From NCBI GenBank assembly GCA_035524315.1, contig DATKPD010000083.1, positions 38,848 to 102,847 on the forward strand: a DNA stretch of 64,000 nt, given 5' to 3'. The notes under the pieces are model-generated. The model did no database searches. It was given only the letters and a program-made list of their open reading frames with translations, and was not told where the DNA came from. Positions 8,729-16,824 of the stretch are shown one piece after another; the stretch's first letter is position 1; every line of letters begins with the position of its first letter. This DNA comes from BOG-938 sp035524315. Lineage in GTDB: Bacteria; Pseudomonadota; Alphaproteobacteria; Caulobacterales; Caulobacteraceae. A program made the translations under genes and the position numbers.

Positions 8729-8797
8729 TCCCAGAGGAAGGCGCGCCTCGGCGAAACGCTCGACGCAGCGGCTTCGATGTGGTGGAACGCGCTGCTC

Positions 8798-10057
8798 ATG
8801 ACGACCGTCCTCGCCTCGCAGCGGCCCTCCCGCGACATGGGCTTCGCCGAATTCGTCGTGCTGATGGCCGCGCTGATGGCGCTGGGCGCGCTAGGCATCG
8901 ACTCGATGCTGCCCAACCTGCCGGCGATCGGGCGCTCGCTCGCCGTAGCCGACGAGAACCGCCGTCAACTCATCATCACGACCTACCTTCTGGGCCTTGG
9001 CGGCTTCCAATTGATCTACGGGCCGCTCAGCGACCGGTTCGGTCGTCGCCTGGTGTTGCTCGCGGGGCTGTGCCTGTACATCGCCTTCAGCCTGCTGGCG
9101 GCTCTGTCGCCCAACTTCAACGTGCTGCTGGCCGCGCGCGTGTTGCAGGGCGCCGGCGCGGCGGCCACGCGGTCGATCCCTCTGTCGATCATTCGCGACC
9201 GCTTCGAAGGCCGGGCCATGGCGCGGGTGATGTCGCTGACCTCGATGGTGTTCATGGCTGCGCCGGTCGCGGCGCCCAGCCTGGGGCAGCTGGTGCTGGT
9301 GCTGTCGTCCTGGCCCTGGCTGTTCGGCATGTTGGCCGCCTTGGCGGCATCCACAATGATGTGGGCGGTGCTGCGCCTGCCCGAGACCTTGCATTCGCAG
9401 GACCGGTTGCCCATTCAGTCCCGGCGCATCGCCGGCTCCTTCGCGACGGCCATGCGCAACCGGACCGCGCTCGCCTACACCGTCGCCCAAACCCTGCTGT
9501 TCGGGGGATTGCTCGGCTTCATCAATTCGGCTCAGCAGGTGGTGGCCGAGGCCCTCGGCGCGGGCGACCGCTTCGCGATGGTGTTCGCCATCTGCGCCAG
9601 CTTCATCGCCGTCGCGTCGCTGGTGAACGCCCGATTGGTCATGCGGTTGGGCATGCGGCGGTTGTCGCACGCGGCGCTCCTGGCGTTCATCGCCTCGGCG
9701 GCCGTGCACCTGTCCATCGCCCGGTCCGGCCACGAGACCTTGGCGGTGTTCGTCGCCTTCCAGGCGCTGAACATGTTCTGCTTCGGTCTGACGGCCGGCA
9801 ATTTCCTGGCCATGGCCATGGAGCCGATGGGGCATCTGGCGGGCGTGGCTTCGGCCTTCCAGGGGTTCGTTTCGATGGTCGGCGCCACATTGATAGGCTT
9901 TGCAGTCGGCCAGCGCTTCAACGGCACGGTTGCGCCCGTGGAGGCGGGCTACCTGATCTGCGGACTGCTCGCCCTGGCGGCGGTGCTCGTGGCCGAGCGC
10001 GGACGCTTGTTCCGGCCGCACGAGGCCGGCGGCGCGCATTCCGTTGTTCTGCACTGA
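8798..10057 (+). CDS. Bcr/CflA-type MFS drug exporter
   Basis: About 419 residues with 12 hydrophobic segments. The loop 2-3 motif A is GPLSDRFGRRLVLL, and SIPLSIIRDRFEGRAMARVMS after helix 4 is characteristic of the Bcr/CflA drug:H+ antiporter branch (DHA1). These pumps export chloramphenicol, bicyclomycin or similar small molecules. The first helix starts at FAEFVVLMAAL. I prefer the second ATG (8798, MTTVLASQ...) over the one at 8777 because no ribosome site precedes the latter. It stands alone with no regulator alongside. Confidence 0.85.
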   Translation: MTTVLASQRPSRDMGFAEFVVLMAALMALGALGIDSMLPNLPAIGRSLAVADENRRQLIITTYLLGLGGFQLIYGPLSDRFGRRLVLLAGLCLYIAFSLLAALSPNFNVLLAARVLQGAGAAATRSIPLSIIRDRFEGRAMARVMSLTSMVFMAAPVAAPSLGQLVLVLSSWPWLFGMLAALAASTMMWAVLRLPETLHSQDRLPIQSRRIAGSFATAMRNRTALAYTVAQTLLFGGLLGFINSAQQVVAEALGAGDRFAMVFAICASFIAVASLVNARLVMRLGMRRLSHAALLAFIASAAVHLSIARSGHETLAVFVAFQALNMFCFGLTAGNFLAMAMEPMGHLAGVASAFQGFVSMVGATLIGFAVGQRFNGTVAPVEAGYLICGLLALAAVLVAERGRLFRPHEAGGAHSVVLH

Positions 10058-10160
10058 CATCTTCGGATCGGGGGCGGGCCGAAGAACCGCGCCTGCCGAT
10101 CGGTAGGAAAAGATCTGAGACCGGCTAGGATGGTCGCCCAATGGGGTTCGGGTGGCGACT

Positions 10161-10997
10161 ATGGGAAGGACCGAGGTTTTGTCGATCGGGCGCCGGTCGG
10201 TTTGTGTAGCCCTCGGCGCGCTGTGGCCGACCCTCGCTCTGGCGCGATCGGCAGGCGACGATTACCTGCTGCTGATCCTGTGCGACGCGGCCGGGGGGCG
10301 CGAAGCTGAGTTCGACATCGGATGGTCGACCTATCTGCGACAACTGGCCAGGCTGTCGGAGGTTACCCGCGTGGAGGATTTCCGCCGCGCGGCGATCCGT
10401 CTGCGCGGGGGCGCCCAGCCGCTGCCGGCGTTTCTGGGGGTCGTCTCGGTCCATACCGCCGATTTCGCGGCCTGGGTTCAAGCGCTTGGCCAGCAGGAGC
10501 GCGGCGGCGCGCTCGCCATGGGCCCCGCCGTGGATCCGGCGAGCGTGCGCCTCCTTGGCTACCGCGAGACGGGCGTGTGGTCGCATCCGGCGCCCGAGCC
10601 TGGCGACCAGTATCTGCAACTGGTGTTCGCGGAGGCCTCGCCGGGACGCTCCGCCGAATACACCGCCTGGTTTCGCGAGCATCACGGCCCGGAATTGACC
10701 CAAGTCCCCGGCGTGGTGCAGGTGACCGCCGCTGTGCGCGTGTCCACGGCGTCCGCCTCCGGCGGTGGGGCGGCGGCGCCGACCTATCTGTCGGCCATGC
10801 GCTTCGAGACCCCCGACATTCTCAGGTTCAAGGACACGCTGGAGAGCGCGGCCAAGACCACGGTCTCGCCGTCGAGCGCCTACGATCTGGCGCATGCCTG
10901 GCGCGAGACCTATGCGCGGCGTGGGGCGCCGATCGACGGCGTGTCAAATGGGCAAGCGCCTGACGGCGCGAGTGCGACGCCCGCCCCCGATCGATAG
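10161..10997 (+). CDS. exported EthD/dimeric alpha-beta-barrel-like protein
   Basis: About 278 residues (a GTG at 10152 is the alternative start). A signal-like hydrophobic N-terminus (RRSVCVALGALWPTLALA) is followed by two ferredoxin-like repeats. The first is around residues 35-120. The second, around 150-255, contains EYTAWFREHHGPELTQVPGVVQVTAAVRV, the arrangement seen in EthD and related stress-responsive alpha-beta-barrel proteins. The two repeats make it a self-contained pseudo-dimer. Some relatives take part in degradation of ethers or aromatics; no specific reaction can be assigned. It converges on an amidohydrolase gene 22 bp away. Confidence 0.65.
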   Translation: MGRTEVLSIGRRSVCVALGALWPTLALARSAGDDYLLLILCDAAGGREAEFDIGWSTYLRQLARLSEVTRVEDFRRAAIRLRGGAQPLPAFLGVVSVHTADFAAWVQALGQQERGGALAMGPAVDPASVRLLGYRETGVWSHPAPEPGDQYLQLVFAEASPGRSAEYTAWFREHHGPELTQVPGVVQVTAAVRVSTASASGGGAAAPTYLSAMRFETPDILRFKDTLESAAKTTVSPSSAYDLAHAWRETYARRGAPIDGVSNGQAPDGASATPAPDR

Positions 10998-11018
10998 GAC
11001 ACGGCGCGGCGCCCTGTC
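10998..11018. terminator. hairpin between convergent genes
   Basis: Between the convergent stops at 10997 and 11020 the arms GACACGGC and GCCCTGTC pair with one mismatch around a GC-rich loop. There is no U-tract in either direction. It is a plausible shared 3'-end structure, weakly supported. Confidence 0.3.
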
Positions 11019-11019
11019 G

Positions 11020-11961
11020 CTAAGCCAACGCCGGATAAATCCGCTTCGCTGTACCGGCGAAGATCAGGGCGCGGTCGGCGGCGGACAGGAACGACAAGGC
11101 TCCGCGAGCATCGGCGACCACCGCGGACAGGGGGCCGGGTGTAGCGGGAATGTTGGAGCCGAAGGCCATACGCCGGGCGCCGTAGGCCGCGACCAGGCGG
11201 CTGAAGAAGGCCTCGGGCGTCGATTTGCCCGCGCGGGACTGCAGGATCGTGCGAGACGTGACCTTGAGGTTCAGATTGGGATAGGCCGCCAGGTCGAACA
11301 GGGCCTGGGCCTGGCGATAGGGCGGCCCCTCGTCCAGAGCGGGATCGGCGGCGTGGTCAAGCACGACCACCGCTTTGGGGTAACGCCTCAGCAGAACCGC
11401 CAGGTTATCCAGGCCCGACAGATGGGTATCGACGCACACGGGCACGCCCTCTTGCTCCACATACTCCCACACCGGAAAAGCGCGCGGATCGGCGAGCATA
11501 GCCGGTTGAGTTCCCCCGCCGGTGAAGATGCGAAGCCCCGCCAGGCCGCACTTGCGCCAGCCAGCGAGCGTCTTGACCGCATCGGGCGCGAAGGTGTCGA
11601 TCGAACACACCCCCGCGAAGCGGTGGGGGTCGCTCGCCACGCAATCGGCCAGATAGCTGTCGTCCACACCGTAGAAGGTCGATACCTGGACTATGGCCGC
11701 CTTGGCCACGCCGGCGGCGTTCATCTGCGCCACGAGTTCTTCGAAGGGCAGGGGACGCTGTTTGGCGAAATCCGACGGCACGCCGCCGAACGGATGGGGT
11801 GGATAACGCGTCACGTCGGCCGAGATGATATGCGGGTGGATGTCGATGATCTCTTCAAGCGCCTGCGCCGCCGCCAGGGCAGGCGCGAGGGCCAGGCTGA
11901 GGCCGCCCGCGATTGCCGATCGCCGCGATGACGCCGCCAGCTGTTTCGAACGGGTGTCCAT
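11020..11961 (-). CDS. exported amidohydrolase-2 family protein
   Basis: The ATG at 11961 (MDTRSKQL, with AGGGGAAC 5 bases upstream) is chosen over an ATG 39 bases further out, giving 313 residues. A Tat-like signal (SSRRSAIAGGLSLALAPALAAAQA) is followed by a metal-dependent TIM-barrel hydrolase of the amidohydrolase-2 group. It has IDIHPHI (H42, H44, metal ligands), CVDTHLSGLDNL, VVLDHAADP and a late FGSNIPATPGP (family form is usually GSDxP). The Asp-to-Asn change in that last motif removes a normally catalytic or metal-binding residue, so activity may differ. Amidohydrolase-2 members include decarboxylases and lactonases of aromatic and sugar acids. Confidence 0.8.
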   Translation of the reverse strand: MDTRSKQLAASSRRSAIAGGLSLALAPALAAAQALEEIIDIHPHIISADVTRYPPHPFGGVPSDFAKQRPLPFEELVAQMNAAGVAKAAIVQVSTFYGVDDSYLADCVASDPHRFAGVCSIDTFAPDAVKTLAGWRKCGLAGLRIFTGGGTQPAMLADPRAFPVWEYVEQEGVPVCVDTHLSGLDNLAVLLRRYPKAVVVLDHAADPALDEGPPYRQAQALFDLAAYPNLNLKVTSRTILQSRAGKSTPEAFFSRLVAAYGARRMAFGSNIPATPGPLSAVVADARGALSFLSAADRALIFAGTAKRIYPALA

Positions 11962-12109
11962 GCATGTTCCCCTGAGCGTACCGCCCAATAGGAGCGGCAA
12001 ACGACGTCAGCGCAAGGGCTCTTCCCGCCGGCTGCTTTTGCTGGAGGCCTGGCCTTGACGATTGAAACGGCTCGGCTTTCATGGGCGGCCATTAGGAGGA
12101 GGCGATATC

Positions 12110-12565
12110 ATGATCGACCGGCAAAACGATAAACCGCGGGCTTGCCGGGGGCGGCTATTGCTCGGTGCGGGGACAGCGGCGCTCCTGGTCGTATCGAGCG
12201 CGGCGCAGGCCGCCGAGCCGGCCAAGGGCGGCTGGATCCTTCACGAATTCATCGATCCCGCCGGTCCGCCGCTCGCGGCCGCGGAGGCCTTCATCAACGA
12301 CCAATGCGGCCCGTCGAGTTTGGACGGCGTGCAGTTGCTGGCCGTGCAGCCCGGCCATGAGTCGAACATCAACCTGCACATCTATTGCCGGGTCGATCAC
12401 GCGCCCGGCGTTCACTACGCCCTGAGCCTCCAGCCGATGGACAAGACCAAGTTCGATGCCGGCGTGCTGCCGGTGCTGGACCGGCCGGGCGTGCGCATTG
12501 GGCCGTTCTATTTCGGCCAGAACGGCAAGGGCGACGGTTTCGTCCTGGTGGAGAAGACGCACTGA
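12110..12565 (+). CDS. secreted hypothetical protein
   Basis: Ribosome site AGGAGGAGG about 7 bases before the ATG at 12110 fixes the start; the longer frame from 12062 is rejected. The 151-residue protein has a signal peptide (CRGRLLLGAGTAALLVVSSAAQAA). The mature region contains two cysteines (QCGPSS and IYCRVDH) and the peptide HESNINLHIYCRVDHAPGVHY. No named family is recognised. It is divergently arranged to the amidohydrolase (148-bp shared upstream region), so the two may share regulation. Confidence 0.65.
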   Translation: MIDRQNDKPRACRGRLLLGAGTAALLVVSSAAQAAEPAKGGWILHEFIDPAGPPLAAAEAFINDQCGPSSLDGVQLLAVQPGHESNINLHIYCRVDHAPGVHYALSLQPMDKTKFDAGVLPVLDRPGVRIGPFYFGQNGKGDGFVLVEKTH

Positions 12566-12574
12566 GACGCCCGG

Positions 12575-12602
12575 CGCGCCGTCGGTGGTGACCGACGGCG
12601 CG
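12575..12602. terminator. perfect 12-bp stem-loop between convergent genes
   Basis: CGCGCCGTCGGT (12575-12586), loop GGTG, ACCGACGGCGCG (12591-12602): a flawless 12-bp stem lying exactly in the 49-bp gap between two convergent stops. No U-run follows on either strand. It is likely a bidirectional 3'-end hairpin protecting or terminating both transcripts. Confidence 0.6.
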
Positions 12603-12614
12603 ACGCGGCCCGGA

Positions 12615-13145
12615 TCAGGCCGGCGTTTCGTAGGAGAAGTCTGTTTCGGTGCCCGCCGCTGTCCGTGTGGGCGCGGTGAGGATGTCGGTGATCACGAACG
12701 GCCGACGCCATCCCGTCACGATCATGGGAAAGTGGCGCACGCCGCGCGGAATGACGATGCAGCGCGGCGCGTCGAAGTGAAACACCTGCGCCTGATCGCC
12801 CTCGCCCAGGTGGAACTCCACATGGGCGCCGAGGTCACGCGGATTGGCAGGGTCCGTGCCGGTGAAGATCATGAGATTGTCGGCGTTGTGGTGGAACTTG
12901 GGATAGGGCCCGCCGCGGTGGCCGTCCGGACCCACGTGTATGATCTTCTCTGCGCCGGCGGGCGTGCCCGGCATCATCACGTGATCGCCGGTGACCATCC
13001 AAGTCTCGATCCAGTGCTCGGCCGCCGGAAAATGATCCTGGCCGTACATCCACACGGCGGCCTTGCCCGGTTCGGGCGGCTTGGGATCCTTGAGGAACAT
13101 CTCGACGCAGTTGGCCGACAAGTCGGCTTTCGGCGGGCGGCTCAC
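12615..13145 (-). CDS. cupin-type protein, second of tandem pair
   Basis: The start is the GTG at 13145, whose GTGA overlaps the TGA of the upstream gene by 4 bp. This is the hallmark of translational coupling and gives 176 residues. The protein repeats the architecture of its neighbour: VEMFLKD, GQDHF, PDGHRGGPYPKFHHNADNLMIF, then the cupin core LGAHVEFHLGEG...FHFDAPRCIVIPRGVRHFP. Retained His/Glu residues in HVEFHLGEG and VRH could bind a metal. The pair appears to be a duplication that diverged at the C-terminus (this copy ends DFSYETPA). Function unknown; the context (MFS importer, glyoxalase) suggests a catabolic role. Confidence 0.8.
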   Translation of the reverse strand: MSRPPKADLSANCVEMFLKDPKPPEPGKAAVWMYGQDHFPAAEHWIETWMVTGDHVMMPGTPAGAEKIIHVGPDGHRGGPYPKFHHNADNLMIFTGTDPANPRDLGAHVEFHLGEGDQAQVFHFDAPRCIVIPRGVRHFPMIVTGWRRPFVITDILTAPTRTAAGTETDFSYETPA

Positions 13146-13741
13146 TTGGGGTTCTCCGCGAAGAACTTCTTGTACTCGGACATGTCGTCGCCGATCACTT
13201 CGTGGATCTTGGCGTCGTCGCCCACGTAGTCCCACGCCTGAACGATGTCGGCCGCCTCCTTGGACGGCTGGGTAAAGACGCAGAACATGGTCAGCATGCG
13301 CCGGAACTGGGTGATGTAGATCGGCCCGTGGCGAACGCCCTTGGGCACGAACACCGCGCGCGGTTCGTCGAAGTGGAAGATCGACTCGTTGCCGCCTTCG
13401 CCCAGATGAAACTCCACGTGCGCGCCCAGGTCCTTCATGTTGTCCGGATCCGACCCTGAAAAGATCATCAGCTTGTCGGCGTTCATGTTGTACTTTGGAT
13501 AGGGCCCGCCCTTGTGCCCGTCGCGCATGGTGTAGATGCGCTTTTGCACTTCCGCCGGAAAGCCGCTCATCATCATGTAGTTGCCGGTGATCGGCATGAT
13601 CTCGGTCAGGATGGGCGTGGCCTCGAAATAGTCCTGGCCCTTGAATTCCTGGCCGAAGATGTAGGTGCCGGCGCGCCCGGGGCGACGCGGGTTGTCTTCG
13701 CGCAGCAGCATCTCCACGCAATGGTCGTCGTATTTGCTCAT
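13142..13741 (-). CDS. cupin-type protein, first of tandem pair
   Basis: The ATG at 13741 gives 199 residues with no signal peptide, so it is cytosolic. Core features: YIFGQEFKGQDYF, DGHKGGPYPKYNMNADKLMIFSG, then LGAHVEFHLGEGGNESIFHFDEPRAVFVPKGVRHGPIYITQ, which reads as a cupin beta-barrel with likely metal ligands. It is roughly half identical by eye to the following gene, with which it overlaps by 4 bp. The C-terminal tail (QAWDYVGDDAKIHEVIGDDMSEYK) is specific to this copy. The two products may form a hetero-oligomer, given their coupled translation. The specific family is not recognised. Confidence 0.8.
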   Translation of the reverse strand: MSKYDDHCVEMLLREDNPRRPGRAGTYIFGQEFKGQDYFEATPILTEIMPITGNYMMMSGFPAEVQKRIYTMRDGHKGGPYPKYNMNADKLMIFSGSDPDNMKDLGAHVEFHLGEGGNESIFHFDEPRAVFVPKGVRHGPIYITQFRRMLTMFCVFTQPSKEAADIVQAWDYVGDDAKIHEVIGDDMSEYKKFFAENPK

Positions 13742-13788
13742 GTCTCGATCCTGTTGTGGGGCGTCTTAAGTCGGATGGGGCGTTCAGG

Positions 13789-15003
13789 TCAGGAGGTTGC
13801 CGGGGTCGCGCCCGCGACCTCCGTGGAGTCGAACTGTCGGCGATAACGGATGATCACCAGTGAGGCGCCCGCCAGAGGCACCAGCATCAGCCGCCACATC
13901 GCCGCGTAGCCGAGGCCCTGAGCCAGCGCGCCGCCGAGGGCGCCGCCGAACAGGTTCCCAATGTCCTGGCCCATATAGGCGGTGCAACTGGCGGCCCCGC
14001 GCCGGTCGTGCGGCACGCGGCGTAGGCACACCGCCATCAACGTCGGCTGGCAGCCGGCATAACCGAAGGCCGCCAGCGCGGCGCCCACCAGGAACATCGG
14101 CAAGGCGTGGGCGACGCTAATCGTCAGGAAGGATGCGGCCAGGAAGCCCATGCACAGTTGCAGGATGCGGCTTGATCCGAAACGGTCGGCCAGGTGGCCG
14201 ATGAGCGGGCGGCTGCCGACCAGGACCACCGCCAGGACGGTGAAATACAGGCCCATCTGCTCGGCCTTAACCCCGCGCGTGGCGCCAAACAGGATGAGGA
14301 AGGCGTTGACCTGGCACCAGACCATGGCCTCGACCAACAGGACGAACGCTGGCGCCAGCACCGCGCTGGAGAAAATACTGTCCAGCCGCACGCTGAAGGG
14401 GCGGGGCGGGGTCGTGGTGTCGAAGCGGGCGATGGCGGCGTAGGCGGTCGTCGCCAGCACGACGGCCGTCACCACCGCGAAAGCGGCGTTGTAGCCGAAC
14501 ATGCCCGAAAGTTTCAGGCCGATCACCGGGGCGAAGGCCTGCACCGCCACCGTGCCCAGGGTGTAATAGCCCATCCCGGTGCTCATCCGCTCCTTGGGGA
14601 TGGCGTCGGCGGCGATCACGAAGCACACCGGCGTCAGGAAGCCCATGGAGGCGCCCGCCAGCAGGCGCGAGATCACCAGCACGGTGATGCTGTGGGCGCA
14701 GGCATAGAGGCCGCAGGCCGCCGCCAGAAGGCCCAGCGCCAGCAACAGCACCCACTTGCGCTTGACCGCGTCAATGGTGGGCGATGAGACCAGCTTGAGC
14801 ATCATAGCCGTGAGGGCGAACAGGCTCGACACCACGCCGATCAGCGTCGGGGCGGCCCCAAGCGCGCCGGCGAACGGCCCTGTCAGCGTGTTCATCGAGT
14901 ACACGGCGTACTGACTGAACATGTTGATCATGAAGATCGAGACGAAGCGCGCATTGATTATGCCCGGGGGCGATACTGGCCGCGCAGCCGTGCCGCTAGT
15001 CAT
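13789..15003 (-). CDS. MFS transporter, probable organic-acid importer
   Basis: 404 residues from the ATG at 15003; a TTG 9 bases earlier is less likely. Twelve hydrophobic segments are visible, with MFS motifs RLLAGASMGFLTPVCFVIAADA (helix 4 region) and GHLADRFGSSRIL (second motif A). The cytosolic loops are short. It follows the cupin pair on the same strand across a 47-bp gap, and the glyoxalase gene lies upstream. The substrate is probably a small carboxylate or sugar acid used by the locus, inferred from context only. Confidence 0.82.
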   Translation of the reverse strand: MTSGTAARPVSPPGIINARFVSIFMINMFSQYAVYSMNTLTGPFAGALGAAPTLIGVVSSLFALTAMMLKLVSSPTIDAVKRKWVLLLALGLLAAACGLYACAHSITVLVISRLLAGASMGFLTPVCFVIAADAIPKERMSTGMGYYTLGTVAVQAFAPVIGLKLSGMFGYNAAFAVVTAVVLATTAYAAIARFDTTTPPRPFSVRLDSIFSSAVLAPAFVLLVEAMVWCQVNAFLILFGATRGVKAEQMGLYFTVLAVVLVGSRPLIGHLADRFGSSRILQLCMGFLAASFLTISVAHALPMFLVGAALAAFGYAGCQPTLMAVCLRRVPHDRRGAASCTAYMGQDIGNLFGGALGGALAQGLGYAAMWRLMLVPLAGASLVIIRYRRQFDSTEVAGATPATS

Positions 15004-15141
15004 GATGCTCAACGCCTTCCCTGGCGCCGCTGCGGCTTTGGACCGGCGGCGATACTTGTCATCCCGTCCGTGTGAGCGGCTGGCCTGCGCACCGTTCGTG
15101 ACCGCGACTCGCGGCCAAATCCGTATGCTGGTGGGCCCGGT

Positions 15142-15567
15142 TCAGGCCTCGACGGTCGAGCGGACGTAATATTCCCGTTCGAGCGGGCTGTCTTCGACCA
15201 GCTCGACCTTGTAGCCGTCGGGATCCTGGATGAAGGCAATTGCCCGGTCGCCGTTCTTCATCGGCCCCGCCGGGCGGATCACATTGCCGCCAGCCGCCTG
15301 GATCTTGGCGCAAGCCTTGTAGACGTCCTCGACGCCGACCGCGAAGTGGCCGAAACCCGTGCCCAGATCGTAGCTGTCGACGCCCCAGTTATAGGTCAGC
15401 TCGAGCACTGTTCCTGACTCCATATCGTCGTAGCCGACGAAGGCGATGGTGAACTTGCCGTCCGGGAATTCGCGCTTCCATAGCAAGCGCATACCCATCG
15501 CGCCGGTGTAGAACGCGATGGAGCGATCCAGATCGCCCACCCTCAGCATGGTGTGCATCATCCGCAT
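15142..15567 (-). CDS. gloA: lactoylglutathione lyase (glyoxalase I)
   Basis: 141 residues, closely following the proteobacterial Ni-type GloA from end to end. All four metal ligands are present at the canonical numbers: H5 (MMHTMLRV), E56 (VLELTYNWG), H74 (GHFAVGV) and E122 (YKVELVE). It isomerises the methylglyoxal-glutathione hemithioacetal to S-lactoylglutathione in the cytosol. Start ATG has the strong site AGGAGGAA. It may protect against reactive aldehydes made by the sugar-acid genes nearby (an aldolase is encoded 3 kb away). It is divergent from a LysR gene, which may control it. Confidence 0.93.
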   Translation of the reverse strand: MRMMHTMLRVGDLDRSIAFYTGAMGMRLLWKREFPDGKFTIAFVGYDDMESGTVLELTYNWGVDSYDLGTGFGHFAVGVEDVYKACAKIQAAGGNVIRPAGPMKNGDRAIAFIQDPDGYKVELVEDSPLEREYYVRSTVEA

Positions 15568-15714
15568 GGCATTCCTCCTGCCGAATTGAGGCCCGTAGGC
15601 GGCGCGACAACCTGAGGTGCGCCGGCGCCCATTCCGCCCTCCGTCTTGCCAATATCCGGTATGACGTGATAGCCCATGATTTGATTATTGGTATATGTTT
15701 TAGTTATAGGTTAT

Positions 15715-16656
15715 ATGGTTCCTCCGCTCTCGATCTTCCGCAATCGGTTGCGCATGCGCCACGTTCAACTGCTGCAGGCGTTGGCGGAAAAAGGGTCGCT
15801 GCGAGCGGCGTCGGAAATGATCGGCATCACACAGCCCGCGGCCACCAAGGCCTTGCAGGAGCTGGAGGACATGGTGGGAACGCCGCTGTTCGTGCGCCAT
15901 CCGCGCGGCCTGGAGCCCACCCCCTATGGCGCGGCGTTCACGCGCTACGCCAAGACCTCGCTAGAGGACTTGCGCGCACTCCGCTCCGACCTGGCGGCGA
16001 TGGAGAACGGCAACGTGGGGCGCGTGCGGATCGGCGCGATCATGGCGGCGGCGGCGGGGTTCCTGACGCCGGCTATCGTCTCGCTGAGCGCCAGCCATCC
16101 TCGGCTGCAGCTGTCGGTCCAGGTGGACACCAGCGACATCCTGGTGCGGGCGCTCAACGATGGGCTGCTGGACCTTGTGATCGGCCGCATTCCCACCGAC
16201 TGGGAGTCCGAGCATCTTAGCTTCCAACCTCTTCACAACGAGCATCTGATGCTCGTGGCGCGGCCGAACCATCCCGCCTGCGCGAGCCCGCCGGCCGAAC
16301 GGCGCGACTTGGCCGATTTCCCGTGGATTCTGCAGGCCAGCCCCAGCCCGATGCGTCAAGTGATCGAGAAAACCTTCCACGAATGGGGCGGCGTCAAGCC
16401 TGTGGCCATGATCGAGACCTCGTCGATCCTGACCACGGTCTCGCTGCTGGGCGAGACCGACATGGTGGCGGTGGTGCCCGATGTGGTGGGGCGATACTTC
16501 GCCGACATTGGCGCCCTGGCGCCCGTCCCGGCGCCGATCAGCGGTAGCCTGCCCAACTATGGCCTGATCTTGCGATCCAGCCGCGAGTCTACCCCCGCCA
16601 TGGCCAGTGTGATCGAGGTGATCCTGCGCGAAGCCCGCGCGGCCGCCTCGGACTGA
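15715..16656 (+). CDS. LysR-type transcriptional regulator
   Basis: About 313 residues from the ATG at 15715; earlier TTG codons fall in AT-rich promoter-like DNA. The N-terminal winged helix (MRHVQLLQALAEKGSLRAASEMIGITQPAATKALQELE) is of the GbpR/PcaQ-like LTTR branch. A periplasmic-binding-protein-like effector domain follows (about 95-305). Relatives control sugar-acid and aromatic catabolism. It is divergent from gloA; the 147-bp gap holds AT-rich sequence (15670-15714) and an imperfect CCAATA...TATTGG dyad (15649-15654 / 15686-15691). Autoregulation and control of the minus-strand gloA-MFS-cupin group are likely but inferred. Confidence 0.85.
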   Translation: MVPPLSIFRNRLRMRHVQLLQALAEKGSLRAASEMIGITQPAATKALQELEDMVGTPLFVRHPRGLEPTPYGAAFTRYAKTSLEDLRALRSDLAAMENGNVGRVRIGAIMAAAAGFLTPAIVSLSASHPRLQLSVQVDTSDILVRALNDGLLDLVIGRIPTDWESEHLSFQPLHNEHLMLVARPNHPACASPPAERRDLADFPWILQASPSPMRQVIEKTFHEWGGVKPVAMIETSSILTTVSLLGETDMVAVVPDVVGRYFADIGALAPVPAPISGSLPNYGLILRSSRESTPAMASVIEVILREARAAASD

Positions 16657-16705
16657 CGTGGACGAGAACAGGCGGCGGCCTGGGTTGGAAAAAGGGGCTT
16701 GGCGG

Positions 16706-16728
16706 ACTGGTCTTGCCGTAATACCAGT
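16706..16728. promoter_or_regulatory. operator-like dyad ACTGGT-N11-ACCAGT (site 1)
   Basis: A perfect 6-bp inverted repeat (16706-16711 and 16723-16728) with an 11-bp spacer, 97 bp before the dehydratase start. TGGT...ACCA half-sites are typical of FCD-type GntR regulators, and a GntR/FCD gene lies in the same cluster. A TAATAC hexamer (16719-16724) inside the dyad could be the -10 of the dehydratase promoter. Two further copies with identical spacing lie before the TBDR gene. Confidence 0.6.
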
Positions 16729-16824
16729 GCTCGTGCCGGCGGAACGCTCCGCCGCCATGACCGGAAGCCCGCTCGCCTCCGATCAGGCAAGGGCCCCCAC
16801 GGCGATCGGTCAAAGGTTGACGGC

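Noticed and set aside
8779..10128. 449-codon frame overlapping the Bcr/CflA exporter
   Set aside because: Arg/Gly/His-rich shifted reading of the transporter with no hydrophobic helices; a third-codon GC artefact.
12615..13721. 368-codon single reading of the tandem cupin region
   Set aside because: The first ~190 codons are out-of-frame shadow of the upstream cupin; the GTGA overlap at 13145 gives the real start.
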